A stretch of DNA of 64,000 nt, from contig NC_060254.1 of assembly GCF_921293095.1 (NCBI RefSeq), positions 58,636,069-58,700,068 of the forward strand, given 5' to 3'. This DNA is from Ischnura elegans (taxonomy: Eukaryota > Arthropoda > Insecta > Odonata > Coenagrionidae). The notes under the pieces are model-generated. The model was not told where the DNA came from. It worked only from the letters and a program-made list of their open reading frames with translations, and did not search any database. Shown here one piece after another: positions 34,501 through 47,936 of the stretch. Both the position numbers and the translations under genes were made by a program. Within the stretch, counting starts at the first letter, position 1, and each line of letters starts with the position of its first letter.

Positions 34501-37500
34501 GCGAGGTGAGGAAAAATTCAAAATGTTGCTTTGAATATGAAAAACCAAGGATGCAATCGCGATATCACTGTCCAGAGGAAAAAATTGTAATTCATGATTA
34601 AGAAATGAAAATCGCTATTATAAACTCCATTTCGTCGGGAAGAAGGAAAAATTCTAAATGTTGTTTTGCAAATGAAAATAAATGTCTTAATCGCGATGAA
34701 ACGATTTGAATATGAAAAACCAAGGATGCAATCGCGATATCACTGCCCAGAGAAAAAAATTGTAATTCATGATCAAGAAATTTAAATCGCTATTAGAAAT
34801 TCGATTTCATTGTGTAGAGAGAAAAATTCAAAATGTTGGTTTGCAAATGATAATATATGACGTAATCGCGATTTTACTGAGTGGAAAAAAATTTAAAATT
34901 CAGAAATTATAATCCATGTTATAAACTCAATTTCTTTGAGAAGAAAGAAAAAAAAATGAAAATATTACTTTGGAAATGAAAATAAATTATATAATCGCGA
35001 TTTTACTGGTCATAGAAAAAAATTGTAATTCATGATTCAGAAATAAAAATCCATGTTATAAACTTGATTTCTGTGACAAGATAGAAAAAAAATGAAAATA
35101 TTACTTTGGAAATGAAAATAAATGATATAATCGCGATTTTACTGCTCACAGAAATAAATTGTAATTATGATTAAAACATGACATTCCTTGTTATAAATCC
35201 GATTTCAGTGCGACGAAAGTAAAAATTAAAAATGTTGGTATGGAAGTGCAAATTAATGATACATTCGTGACTTTACTGCTTGTGGATATAAATTGTTATT
35301 CTCTATCAAAAGAAGGAAATCGCTATTATGAACTCATTTCATTGCGAAGAGAGAAAAATTCAAAATGTTGCTTTGCAAATAAAAATAAATGATATAATCG
35401 ATTATTTACTACTCATTGAAAAAAATTGTAATTTAAAATTACGAAATGAAAATAGCTTTAAGAAACTCAATTTCGTGGCGAAGAGAGAAATATACAAAAT
35501 ATTGTTTTGCAAATGAAAATATATATAATGGCGATTTAACTGCATTGAGAAAAAAAATAGAATTCATGATTCAGAAATTAAAATCCTTGTTATAAACTCC
35601 ATTCAATGAAAGGAAAGAAAACATTCAAAATATTGCTATGGAAATGAAATCCAATATCCAATCCAATCCAATGGAAATGAAATCCAATTGTAGTTCATAA
35701 TTAGTAATATAAATCGCTTTTATAAACTCGATTTCATTGCGAGGTGAGGAAAAATTGAAAATGTTGCTTTGAATGTGAAAAACCAGGGATGCAATGGAGA
35801 TATCACTGTTCAGAGAAAAAAATTGTAATTCATGATTTAGAAATGAAAATCGATATTAGAAACTCCATTTCGTGGCGGAAAAGGAAAAATTTAAAATTTT
35901 GTTTTGCAAAAAAAATAAATGACATAATCGCGATATAACTGCATGGAGAAAAAAATTATAATTCATGATTTAGAAATTATAATCCTTGTTATAAACTCTA
36001 TTATTGTGAGAAGTAAGAAAAAAAATGAAAATATTACTTTCGAAATGAAAATAAATGATATAAACACGTTTTTACTGCTCATAGAAAAAAATAGTAATTT
36101 ATGCTTAAGAAATGAATATCCTTGTTATTAAATCGATTTCATTGCGAGGTGAGGAAAAATTCAAAATGTGTCTTTGAATTTGAAAAACCACGGATGCAAT
36201 GGCGATATCACTGTGCAGAGAAAAAAATTGTTATTAATGATTAAAAAATGAAAATCATTATTAGAAACTCAATGTCGAGGTGAAGAAGGAAATATTCCAA
36301 ATGCTGTTTTGCATGTGAAAATATATGACGTAATCGCGATTTTACTGCATGGAAAAAAAATAATAATTCATGATTTTGAGATTAAAATCCTAGTCATCAA
36401 CTCTATTTCTGTGAGAAGAAAGAAAAAATTAAAATAATACATTGGAAATGACAAAAAATGATGTAATCGTGATATTACTGGTCATAGAAAAAAATTGTAA
36501 TTCATGATTAGGAATATAAATCGCTATTTGAAACTCGATTTCATTGTGTATTGAGAAAAATTCAAAATGTTGGTTTGCAAATGATTATATATGAAATAAT
36601 CGCGATTTTACTGCATGGTGAAAAAAATTATAATTAAAAACTCAGAAATTAAAATCGTTGTCATTAACTCGATTTCTGTGAGAAGAAAAAAAATGAAAAT
36701 ATTACTTTAGAAATCAAATAAATGATATAACCGCGATTTTATAACTCATAAAAAAATAGTAATTAATGATTAAGAAATGAATATACTTGTTATTAAATCA
36801 ATTTCATTGCGAGGTGAGGAATAATTCAAAATGTTGCTTTGAATATGAAAAACCAAGGATGCAATGGCGATATCACTGTCCAAAGAAAAAAAATTGTTTT
36901 TCAGAAAATCGCTATTAGAAACCCCATTTCATGGCAAAGAAGGAAAAATTCAAAATGTGTGTTTTGCAAATGAAAATAAATTTCACAATTTGCGATTTTA
37001 CTGCATGGAGAAAAAAATTATAGTTCCAGATTCAGAATTTAAAATCCTTGTTATAAACACGATTTCTGTAAGAAGAAAGAAAAAAATGAAAATATTACTT
37101 TGGAAATGAAAATAAATGACATAATCGCGATTTTACTGGTCATTGATAAAAATTGTAATTCATGATGTAAAAACTCGATTTCATTACGAGGTGAGGAAAA
37201 ATTTAAAATGTTGCTTTGAGTATGAAAAACCAAGGATGCAATGGCTATTACATTGATCAGAGAAAAAAATTGTCATTCATGATTAAGAAATGAAAATCGC
37301 TAATAGAAACTCCATTTAGTGGCGAAGAAGGAAATATTCAAAATGTGTGTTTTGCAAATGAAAATAAATTACACAATTTACGATTGTATTGCATGGAGAA
37401 AAAAATTATGATTCCAGATTCAGATAAAATCCTTGTTATTAACTCGATTTCTTTGAGAATAGAGAAAAAAATTGAAAATATTACTTTGGAAATGAAATTA

Positions 37501-39086
37501 AATTATATAATCGCGAATTTACTGCTCATAGAAAAAAATAGTAATTAATGATTAAGAAACGAATATCCTTGTTATAAAATCGATTTCATTGCGAAGTGAG
37601 GAAATATTCAAAATGTTGTTTGGCAAATGAAAATATATGACGTAATCGCGATTTTACTGCAAGATGAAAAAAAATTTTAATTAATGAGTCAGAAATTATA
37701 ATCCATGTTTACAACTCGATTTCTGTGAGAAGAAAGAAAAAAAAATGAAAATATTACTTTGGAAATGACAATAAATGATATAATCGCGATTTTACTGTTC
37801 ATAGAAAAAAATTATAATTCATGATTAGGAATATAAATCGCTATTTGAAACTCGATTTCATTGTGTAGAGAGAAAAATTCAAAATGTTGTTTTGCAAATG
37901 ATTATATATCACATAATGCCATTTTACTGCATGGTGAAAAAAATTATAATTCATAAGTCAGAAAATAAAATCCATGTTACAAACTCAATTTCTGTGAGAA
38001 AAAGGAAAAAAATTGAAAATATTACTTTGGAAATGAAAATAAAAGATATAATCGCGATTTTACTGCTCAAACAAAAAAATAGTAATTAATGATTAATAAA
38101 TGAATATCCTTGTTATGAAATCGATTTCATTCCGAGGAGAGGAAAAATTCAAAATTTTGTTTTGAATCTGAAAAACCAATGATGCAATGGCGATATGACT
38201 GTCCAGAGAATAAAATGGTGATTCATGATCAAGAAGGGAAATTGCTATCAGAGACACGATTTCGTGACGAAGAAGGAAAAATTCCAAATGTTGTTTTGCA
38301 AATGAAAATATATGACATAGTCGCGATTTAACTGCATGGAAAAAATTATAATTCATGATACAGAAATAGCAATCCTTGTTAAAAACTTGATATCCTTGTG
38401 AAGAAAGAAAAAAATCGAAAATATTACTTTGGAAATGAAAATAAATGATATAATGGAGATTTTACTGCTAATAGAAAAAAGTAGTTATTAAGGATTAAGA
38501 AATGAATAACCTTGTTATAAAATCGATTTAAGTGTGGAGTGAGAAAAAATTCAAAATGTTGCTTTGAATATGAAAAACCAGGGATGCAATGCGATATCAC
38601 TGTCCAGTGAAAAGAATTGTAATTCATGATCAAGAAATGTAAATCGCTATTAGAAATTCGATTTCATTATGTAGAGAGAAAATTTCAAAATGTTGCTTTG
38701 AATATGAAAAACCAAGGATGCAATCGCGATATCACTGTCCAGAGGAAAAAATTGTAATTAATGATTAAGAAATGTAAGTCACTATTAGAAACTCGATTTC
38801 ATTGTGTAGAGAGAAAAATTCAAAATGTTGGATTGCAAATGATAATATACGACATAATCGCGATTTTACTGCATGGAGAAAAAAATTATAATTCATGATT
38901 CAGAAATTAAAATCCATGTTATAAACTCGATTTCTTTGAGAAGAAAGAAAAAATTTGAAAATGTTACTTTGGAAATTAAAATAAATGCTATAATCGCGAT
39001 TTTACTGTTCATAGAAATAAATAGTAGACAATGATTAAGAAGTGAATATCCTTGTTATAAAATCGATTTCAGTGCTGAGAGAAAAA
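28520..39086 (+). repeat. Satellite-like array, forward part (~133-bp unit)
   Basis: The consensus-like order is GAAATGAAAATCCTTGTTAT, AAACTCGATTTCAGTG, GAGAGAAAAATTCAAAATGT, TGCTTTGGAAATGAAAAT, AATGATACAATCGCGATTTT and ACTGCCCAGAGAAAAAATTG. Subtypes alternate: one with ACCAAGGATGCAATCGCGAT / ATCACTGTCCAG, one with GTGTAGAGAGAAAAATTC / TACTGCATGG, one with CTGTGAGAAGAAAGAAA / TACTGCTCATAG. In places these recur every three units (about 400 bp). No gene is embedded; the short open frames are repeat-derived. Confidence 0.9.
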
Positions 39087-40065
39087 AAATTTTATTCATT
39101 TTAAGAAGTTGTAGAAAAGAAAATAGGGGAGTATACGGCCAATAAACCAATGAAAGAGATTTGGAAAACCATTAGAAGTGGTCTGCAGGCAGCAGCTGAC
39201 GAAGTTCTTGGTAAAAGATTAAGCCATTAATGAAATCAAAGAAAAGGCATTGGGAGTGAATATCCATGGAGAAAAAATTTGCATGCTAACATAAGCTTTG
39301 CCGATGACATAGCCGTTATAGCAGAAACAGAGAGGGATTTGAAAAATATTCTGATTAATATAGGTAGGGTAGATATCAAGTGAAAATAAGCACGAAGAAA
39401 ACCAAGATCTTAGTATGCAGCAGAAGAGAAGAAGTCAAGACTTACATTAAAATAGGGAAGCAAAAACTGAAATAGGTGGATGAATTCGGTTATTTGGGAA
39501 GCAAGATTACTAGTGACGGGAGAAGTAAAAAGAAATTATCACCAGAATAGTCCAGGCGAAGAGAGCTTTCCACCAAAAGAGAGACCTGCTTACAGCGGGA
39601 AACTCTAATATGGAAGTAAAGAAACAATTTATAAGAACCTACATCTGGAGTATGCTTCTATACGGAAGTGAGACATGGACAATGACCGCAGCGGAGAAAG
39701 CAAGGATAGAGGCCTTCAAAATGTGGTGCTACAGAAGAATGATGAAAATCAAATGGATCGACCGAGTTAGTAATGAGGAAGTTTTAAGAAGAGTATAGGA
39801 GAGAAGTCTCATGAAATCCTTAATGAGAAGACGGAACAACCGTATAGGCCACATCTTGAGAAATGATGGTCTGATGAAGGCGATCGTCGAAGGACAAGTG
39901 GAAGGCAAGAACGGAAAAGGAAAGCCTCGAACAAAATATATGGAACGAGCAAAGAAGGATGTTAAAGAGAAGACACACGTAGGTGTGAAAAGATTATCTA
40001 ATAGGAGAATTGAGTGGAGAGCTGCGTCAAACCAATCCTAGGATTGTTGACCAGTGATGATGATG
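39087..40065 (+). mobile_element. LINE (RTE-like) fragment with reverse-transcriptase remnant
   Basis: Reading across frameshifts: GVNIHGEKI, the catalytic box SFADDIAVIAETERDLK (about 39297-39350), STKKTKILVCSRREEVKTYI, EFGYLGSKITSDG, MLLYGSETWTMTAAEKARIE, AFKMWCYRRMMKIKWIDRVS, RRNNRIGHILRNDGLMKAIV, KPRTKYMERAKKDV and WRAASNQS. This is the palm-to-C-terminus portion of an endonuclease/reverse-transcriptase polyprotein of a non-LTR retrotransposon; the FADD box is present. Several stops and frameshifts inactivate it, and the 5' part is missing. It ends in (GAT)n and sits within one satellite unit, which resumes at once on the right. Confidence 0.85.
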
Positions 40066-43000
40066 ATTAATAAATGAAAATCCATGTTATAAACACGATT
40101 TCAGAGAGAAGTAAGAAAAAATTCAAAATGGTGCTTTGGAAATGAAAACCAATGATACAATATCGATTTCACTGCCCAGAAGCAAAAATTGTAATTGATG
40201 ATTGGGAAATGTAAAACCTTGTTGTAAATAGGATTTCATTGCGAAGAGGGAAAAATTGGAAATGTTGCTTTAGAAATGAAAATCAATCATACGATCGCGA
40301 TTTTACTGCCGTAAGACAAAACTTTTAATTCGTGATCAAGAAATGAAATCCGCTATTATGAAATCGTTTTCAGTGAGAAGAGAAAATACATTCAAAATCT
40401 TAATGTATATAAAATAAATGATATAATTGCTATATTACTGCCCAGATACAAAAATTGTAGTTCGTGATTAAGGAAAATCGCTAAATCGCTATTTCAAACT
40501 TAGAAAAAATTAATACCGATGGTTAGGAAATGAAACTCAGGTAAAGAATCGCGATATTATTGCCAAGGGGCAAAAACATAATTGGTGATTAAGAAATATA
40601 AATCCTTGTTATAAACTTGATTTCATAGTGAGGAAATAATATTTAAAATGTTCCTTTGGAACTGAAAATCAATGATACAAATACGATTTTACTATCACAG
40701 ACAAAAATTGTAATTGATGAGTAAGAATTGCAAATATTTGTTATAATCTCCATTTTAGTGAAAATAGAGAAAAAAGTTAAAATTTTGCATAGGATATGAA
40801 AATCAATGGTGCAATCGTGATTTTTGCAGCCCAGAGAAAAAATTGTATTTCATAATTAAGATGTGAAAATCCTTGTATTATACTCGATTTCAGTGAGAAG
40901 AGAATAAAAAAATTAAAATGTTGCTTTGGAAATGAAAATCAATAATACAATAGCGATTTTACTGACCAGCGACATAAATTATAATTGATGATTAAGAAAT
41001 GTAAGTCCTTGTTAATAGCTCGATTTCAGTGCGAAGAGAGAAAGAATTCAAAATGTGCTTTGGAAATGAAAACCAATGAAACAATCACGATTCCACTGCC
41101 CATAGACAAAAATTATAATTTATGATTAAGGAATGAAAATCGCTATTATAAACTCGATTTTATTGTGAAGAGAGAAAAATATAAAATGTTCCTTTGGAAA
41201 TGAAAACTAAAGTTACAATCGCGATTATCTGCCCAGAGAAAAAAATTTTAATTCATGATTGATAAATGAAAATCCTTTTTATACACTCGTTTTCAGTGAG
41301 AAGAAAAAATTTAAAATGTTGCTATGGAAATGAAAATCAATGTTTACTGCCCAGAGACAAAAATTGTAATTGACGATAAAAAATGAAAATAATTATTATA
41401 TACTCGATTTCAGTGAGAACAGAGGAAATTCAAAATGTTTCTTAGGACATCAAATTCAATGATACATTTAAGGTTTTAGTGCCCAGAGACTAAAATGGTA
41501 TTTTTTGATTTAGAAATGAAAATCCTTGTTATAAACTCGATTTCAATGAGAAGAGAGAAAAAAATCAAAGTGTTTCTTTGGTAATGAAAATCAATTATAT
41601 AATATCGAAATTATGGCCGAGATAAGAAAATAAAACATGATGATTTAGAAATGAAAATACTTGTTATAAACTCAATTTAGGTGCAAAGATATAAAAAAAT
41701 TCAAAATGATGATAAGGTTTAAAAATCATTGTGATGCACTCGATTATATTGGAAGAGAAAATGATGCTTTTCAATTGAAAATCAATATTGCAATCAAAAT
41801 GTAGTGCCCAGAGAAAAAATTCAAAATGATGATTAAGATATGAAAATCTTTATTATAAACTCGATTTCTTGCTAAGAGAGGTAGTATTAAAAATGAATAT
41901 TTGCAAATGAAAATGAATAATAAAATAGCGAATTTTGTGCCGAGAGAAAAAAATATTAAATGACGATTAAGAAATGAAACTCCTTGTTATAAACTGGACT
42001 TTCTTGCGTAGTGAGAAAATATTGAAAATGATGCTTTGGATATGATAATTAATGACACAATCGCGATTTAAGTCCCCAGAGAACAATATTAATAAATGAT
42101 CATTTTTAAATGAAAATTCCTGTTATAGCCTTTATTTCGTTGCTCAAAGGGAGAAAAAAATAATAAATTATACTTTGAAAATGATTATCAATTTCATATT
42201 CGCGATAATAGTACACACAAAAATTATTGTAAATGATGATTGAGAAATAAAAAATCCTTGATATGAACTCGATTTAAGTTCGAGGAGAGAAAAATTACAA
42301 GAAATGCTTTGTAACTGAAAATCAATGATACAATCGCGATTATCGTGACCAGAGATCCAAATGATGATTCAGCAATGGAAATCGTTACAATCTCGATTTC
42401 TTGCTAAGACAGGGAAAACGAAATTGATGCTTTGGAAGTGAAAATCAATGATAGAAATGCGATTTTAGTGCCAAGAGAAAAAATGAAAAATTTTGATTTG
42501 GAGGTGAAAATTGTCGTTCTAACCTCGATTTCTTTCTAGGAGAGCGAAAATTAAAAATGATGCTTTGGAAATGAAAATAAATTATACAATAACGACTTTA
42601 GATCCCAGGGAGAAAAATTGTAATTGATGATAAAGAAATGAAAATCCTTGTTATAAACTCTATTATAGTGAGAAGAGAGAAAAATTTCAAAATGATGCTT
42701 TGGAAGTGAAAACCAATGATACAATCGCGTATTAAGTGACTTGAAGTGTAAGCGTAAAATTATAATTCATAATTAAGTAATTAAAATCGTTATTACAAAC
42801 GCGATTTCAGTGCGAAGAGAAAAATTCAAAATATTGCTTTGGAAATGAAAATCATTATACAATCGCGACTTTAGTGCCTAGAGAAAACAATTCAAAATTA
42901 TGATTTGGATATGAAAATCCTTGTTATAAACTCGATTTAAGTGCAAAGATAGGAAATATTAAAAATGGTGCTTTAAAAATGATGATTACTAATACAATCG

Positions 43001-44030
43001 CGTTTTTATTGCGCAGAGAAAAAAATTAAAAATGATGATTTAGAAATCAAAATACTTGTTATAACCTCGATTTCAGTGAGAAGGGAGAAGAAACTAAAAA
43101 TGGTTCTTTGGAGATGAAAATCTATGATACAATTTCGATTTTCGTGCTCAGAGAAAAAAAAATCCAAATGATGATTTAGAAACGAAAATCGTTGCTATAA
43201 ACTCGATTTCGTGCTTAGATAGAATTAAAATTTAAAAATGATGGTTTGGAAATGAAAATCAATGATACAATCGCCACTTTAGCGCCCAGAGAAAAATTTC
43301 AAAGTGATGATTTAGAAATTAATATCGTTGGTATAATTTCGATTTCTTGCTAAGATTGTGAAAATAAAAAAATTATGCTTAAAAATCAAAATAAAAATGA
43401 TACATACGAGATTTTAGTGCGAAGAGAATTAATTGTAATTGATGATTAAGAAATGAAAATCCTTGATAAAAACTCTATTATAGGGAGAAGAGAGAAGCAA
43501 TTCAAAATGATGCTTTGGAAGTGAAAACCAATGATAAAATCACGTATAAAGTGCCCAGAGACAAAAATTATAATTTATGATTAGGAAATTAAAATCCTTG
43601 TTATAAAATCGATTTCAGTGAGAATAGAGAAAAAATTCAAAATGATGCTATGGAAATGAAAATCAATGACACATTTGCTATTTTAGTTACCCGAGAAAAT
43701 AATTCAAAATGATGAGTTAGATATGAAAATCCTTGTTTTAAACTTTATTTTTTGCGAAAGGAGAAATAATTCAAAATGATGCTTTGGAAATGAAAATCAA
43801 TGATGTAATCACGATTTTAGTGCTGAGGTAAAAAATTCTAAATTATGATTAAAACGTTAAAAATTCTTTCTTATAAACTCGATTTTAGTGGGGAAAGGGA
43901 AAAAATTCAAAATGAACCCGAAGAAACGAAACTCAATGATAGAATCTCGATATTACTGCCCACAGAAAAATATTCAAAATGATGAATTAGAATTGAAAAT
44001 CCTTGTTATATACTCGATTAAGTGCGAAGG
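40066..44030 (+). repeat. Satellite-like array, forward part continued
   Basis: Same ~133-bp family and orientation as 28520-39086. Units here more often carry TGATGCTTTGGAAATGAAAA and TTAGTGCC(C/G)AGAGAAAAAA. The three-unit subtype alternation seen further left is not evident. Confidence 0.85.
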
Positions 44031-44185
44031 ATATCCACAGTGATCTCGCTGCAGGTTAAAGCACAGTGAACGGTTGGGCAATGCATGCTTCATCATATGG
44101 GGATAAAGAGGAATTTGTTGATGCAGTACGATGTTGGCTCCGACCATGGCCGTATTCAGAATAAAAACATGGGGGGGGGGGCGGT
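44031..44185. other. Non-satellite insert in the array
   Basis: About 150 bp of unrelated sequence (GATCTCGCTGCAGGTTAAAG and onward) ending in a poly-G run at 44172-44182 interrupts the array. Its origin is unknown; it may be a truncated retroelement fragment. Confidence 0.5.
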
Positions 44186-44345
44186 TAAGAAATGATTAAG
44201 AAATGAAAATCCTTGTTATCAACTCGAGATCAGTGCGAAGAGAGAAAAAATTCAAAATATTGCTTTGGATATATAAAATAATGTTTAATAATGCAATCGC
44301 GATTTTATTGCGCAGAGAAAAAAAAATTAAAAATGATTATTTAGA
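44186..44345 (+). repeat. Last satellite unit(s) of the array
   Basis: AAGAAATGAAAATCCTTGTT, then GTGCGAAGAGAGAAAAAATT, GCAATCGCGATTTTATTGCG and CAGAGAAAAAA. The array ends here and ordinary AT-rich sequence follows. Confidence 0.8.
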
Positions 44346-44349
44346 AAAA

Positions 44350-45270
44350 CTATCCGTTGTCGTTCAAGTTGTAACTTTTTTTGCACTGAAAAGGTTAATG
44401 AAACCAAAAATTTAAGGAAATTATGACAGTAATTTATTAGTTTTATAATTATTTGCTTGAAAAAATAATAATTTTTATTTTTGTTTCATCTCTTATGGTT
44501 ATATCATTTTTCTTCACTAGGAAAATATGTTCATAACTTTTGTTTAGAACTAAGTTTAATTTTTTTCTAGGGTGGTCAGTTGCCTAGGGTACACCCATGG
44601 CTCCGACACTTACCAGTGGAATAGTATCGTGCAGGCAGGCTGGCCTAGCCTTCAAGATGTCGTCAACTCATAGCATTGAATAGATATTACATTGGAAAAT
44701 TGTGTTTTGTATGTAAGACATTGGAGAATAACATGGTGTATTAGAAAGCTGAATTAAACAAAAACCTGTTTCAGAAAAAAAATGCGTTTCATTACTTTTT
44801 TAATTCCCCTTGTACCTTCACTCATTATCGCAATCCTTACACCTCTCAATGAGGTTCTCTAACATGGAACCTACCTTAGCCAAACATGAAGATCTTACCT
44901 CAACCAAATACGTATGACATCCCTCACAGCTGAGTCAGCAGCGGATGAGGACCTGGGGTGGTCCCTTGGAAGGCAGGGGTGGTCTGGGCTGGTTGTAGGC
45001 CCTCAGCTCGGGCTCATGTTGGGTCCCCCCTTACCAGGGCATTCGGAGATCCTCCCCCAGAAAATTCTAGAATATTCCATGCCTGGAAATGGATTTTGGT
45101 GCCAGTAGGGCTCTTAAAAACGAGATAACAGTTGAAAAAAATACCAATTCCGTCAGAAAAAAATACTGTAAAAAGTAATAATCTCACAGCTTATAAAATT
45201 CAAAAATGAAAATTTAAAAAAACTCTAAAATAACCCTTTTGAATAACCTTTTTCAAAAAGGCATCAGGTT
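44350..45270. other. Gene-free stretch
   Basis: No feature identified. A GC-richer segment around 44930-45060 has an open frame without recognisable protein motif. Confidence 0.35.
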
Positions 45271-45279
45271 CTCTTCATT

Positions 45280-46137
45280 CTTGCGATTTAATGCGAAGTA
45301 TCCGCCATTACAATTTTTCTCGGGAGAATCGATGAAAACATTTTGAAAACGTTTTCTTTTTAAAGTTTTGAAATCAGTGGTCATTGTACCTACAATGTTT
45401 ATAAAATTTCTGTCCGCAAAAAGTGAACAAAATGAAGAGTTTATCTTTTGAAAATGGTAATTTTCCGTGACATTCAAAGATTGTTAAATTTTTATTTCTG
45501 TTATCATTACTTTCGAAAAAAATATTATCTACATACAGCTTATAACTTTGTAGGGTTGTTTAGTAGTTTTTTCGTCCTCGATTTCACAGAATTACGGCGA
45601 TGTTTGCGTGATGTATGGAAAATAAATCTTTTTCCTTTCAATTGAGTATCGGACGGCTATTTAGCTGCTAAAAACTTAAAGAAGCAACAAATTTTTTTAA
45701 CAAAACCTCTCTATATTCATTAGCTTTTTTAGTAAAGAAACACTATCGCTGTCGCATCTTCATTCAGAGAGTATTTTAGTATAAACCAAACGTCTGTCCG
45801 AAAGAAATCCGAAGTGTCCGTCATTTCTATTTTTTCCCGCTAGGATCGATATAATAATTATGATAATGTTTACTATTTCCGATTTTAAACGTAGCGTTCA
45901 TTTATCTATGAAGTTTGAAGGAATTCTGTCGGCAAAAAGTGCGCGAAATGATGAGGTTATATCTTTTTAAAATGGTCATTTTCTGTGACATTCAATGATT
46001 GTTTAATTTTTATCTCACAATCAGTAAACCATTGGTGACGAAAACAAACTGCTTCCCACATACAGTGGAGAACATTGTGGGCATTTGGAATTATTGTTTC
46101 CTGTTCGTAATCACAAAGTTACGCCGAATGCATCATA
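45280..46137. repeat. Two diverged copies of a ~520-bp unit
   Basis: 45407-45640 and 45926-46137 match in order: TTCTGTC(C/G)GCAAAAAGTG, AATGGT(A/C)ATTTTC(C/T)GTGACAT, CA(A/T)TGATTGTT-like and CACA(T/G)ACAG...ACATTGT/CTTTG blocks, at a distance of about 520 bp. The second copy ends where the 46138 element begins. Confidence 0.6.
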
Positions 46138-46803
46138 CCCTGATAAAAATAAACTCCTCCATTAAGGAGAGGTTTACCCTCCATTGTGGGTACAGGAAGG
46201 ATAGGTGTACCCTTCCTGTACCCTTCAGCAAGGGTACACGAAGGGTATTTTAGAACATTGGTGGGTACGCCCTCTCCTTCCTGGAGGGTACGGGAAGGGT
46301 TTGGCCAGCCTCAATGAAGGGTACAGGAAGGGTAGGATAAAATAAAAACTAAAAAATCCATAAATTAACATAAAAATTTAAAAAATCGCTAATAAACTAA
46401 ATTAAACGAATGGGGATGAGTTGCAACAGTGATTTCTAAAGTTACAGGGCACACAAAAATTAGCCTTCACGTGGCCTTGAACCCAGGACCTACTTATTAC
46501 AGGATCACGAACTATAGACTTAGCAACCTCGGCTATCTAGATACTTGACAGGTGTAGTTTCTCAACGGAACTTATACTACAAAATCTTAAGATGAGATTC
46601 GCACCCGGGCCTATGTGGAAGAAAGCTGTGACTTTTTTCTACCACACCTATTTCGTTTCAGAAAATAAGATCGGCATTCTGATACTGAACATCACTCTAG
46701 CGATGTCTCATTGTCAGCCACACAAATAGGTTACATCCTAAAACGTGAATGGAAGAACTTCTAAATGAGCTTTTTTCACACAATTACAGAAACTATTGTG
46801 TAC

Positions 46804-47065
46804 AGTGGCGTAGTCAGGAATTTCGTTTGGGGGGGTCCAAAACCAGGTGGGAAAAGTTTTGAAAAACAGGATAGTAAGTATTGGAATTCAACTTATTCAA
46901 ACACTTTTCATAATCGAAAAAACTTCAATAGTCAAAGAAATATTTTTTAAATTCATTATTTTTCAATATTTTGATTTCTATTATGAAGGAAAATGATTGG
47001 GTTTTTATACTTCGGGGGGGCGGAGGGTCCGAACCCTCCGGACCCCACCCCTAGATACGCCACTG
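46804..47065. mobile_element. Nested 262-bp inverted-repeat element
   Basis: Starts CAGTGGCGTAGTCAGG and ends GATACGCCACTG, so the outer ten bases CAGTGGCGTA / TACGCCACTG are perfectly inverted. Just inside are G-rich (GTTTGGGGGGGTCC) and C-rich (GGACCCCACCCC) partners. This form is common for short DNA elements in arthropods. No clear target duplication was found. Confidence 0.7.
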
Positions 47066-47239
47066 AATATGTATATTATTGTTTTCCTTAAGGAAATTAT
47101 AAAGATTAGTTGTGTAGCCCGTCTATCTTTGCTTTCAAAGACTGCTTACGTTCTTGTACGGAACTCAATACTCTTTAGCAGGTGAAAGTAGCTAAGGAGA
47201 GTCTTCCAGGATATGTTTTCTTCAGTTATAAATGCTAAG

Positions 47240-47936
47240 TCCCAAGGAAGGGTAAACGAAGGATTTTTCTCTCCTTCCCTTACCCTTAATGGTGGGTAGA
47301 GGAAGGGTTGACGGATGGTAAGGGAAGGAGTTCCAAGGAAGGGTACACGAAGGATTTTTCTCTCCTTCCCTTACCCTTAATGGTGGGTAGAGGAAGGGTT
47401 GACGGACGGTAAGGGAAGGAGTTCCAAGGAAGGGTACACGAAGGATTTTTCTCTCCTTCCCTTACCCTTAATGGTGGGCAGAGGAAGGGTACACGGATGG
47501 TAAGGGAAGGAGTTCCAAGGAAGGGTACACGAAGGATTTTTCTCTCCTTCCCTTACCCTTAATGGTGGGTAGAGGAAGGGTACACGGATGGTAAGGGAAG
47601 GAGTTCCAAGGAAGGGTACACGAAGGATTTTTCTCTCCTTCCCTTACCCTTAATGGTGGGCAGAGGAAGGGTACACGGATGGTAAGGGAAGGAGTTCCAA
47701 GGAAGGGTACACGAAGGATTTTTCTCTCCTTCCCTTACCCTTAATGGTGGGTAGAGGAAGGGTACACGGATGGTAAGGGAAGGAGTTCCAAGGAAGGGTA
47801 CACGAAGGATTTTTCTCTCCTTCCCTTACCCTTAATGGTGGGTAGAGGAAGGGTACACGGATGGTAAGGGAAGGAGTTCCAAGGAAGGGTACACGAAGGA
47901 TTTTTCTCTCCTTCCCTTACCCTTAATGGTGGGTAG
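47240..47936. repeat. 91-bp tandem repeat, eight copies
   Basis: Unit starts recur at exactly 91-bp spacing: 47240, 47331, 47422, 47513, 47604, 47695, 47786 and 47877 (the first and last incomplete). Each unit contains CCAAGGAAGGGTACACGAAG and CTCTCCTTCCCTTACCCTTA, giving internal self-complementarity (AAGGGAAGGAG / CTCCTTCCCTT). Copies are nearly identical; GGGCAGAGG and GGGTAGAGG variants alternate in copies 3-6, implying expansion by 182-bp pairs. Confidence 0.95.

Noticed and set aside
25975..44345. CRISPR-like regular repeats
   Set aside because: Units are ~133 bp, diverged and contiguous, without short constant repeats and unique spacers; the genome is eukaryotic.
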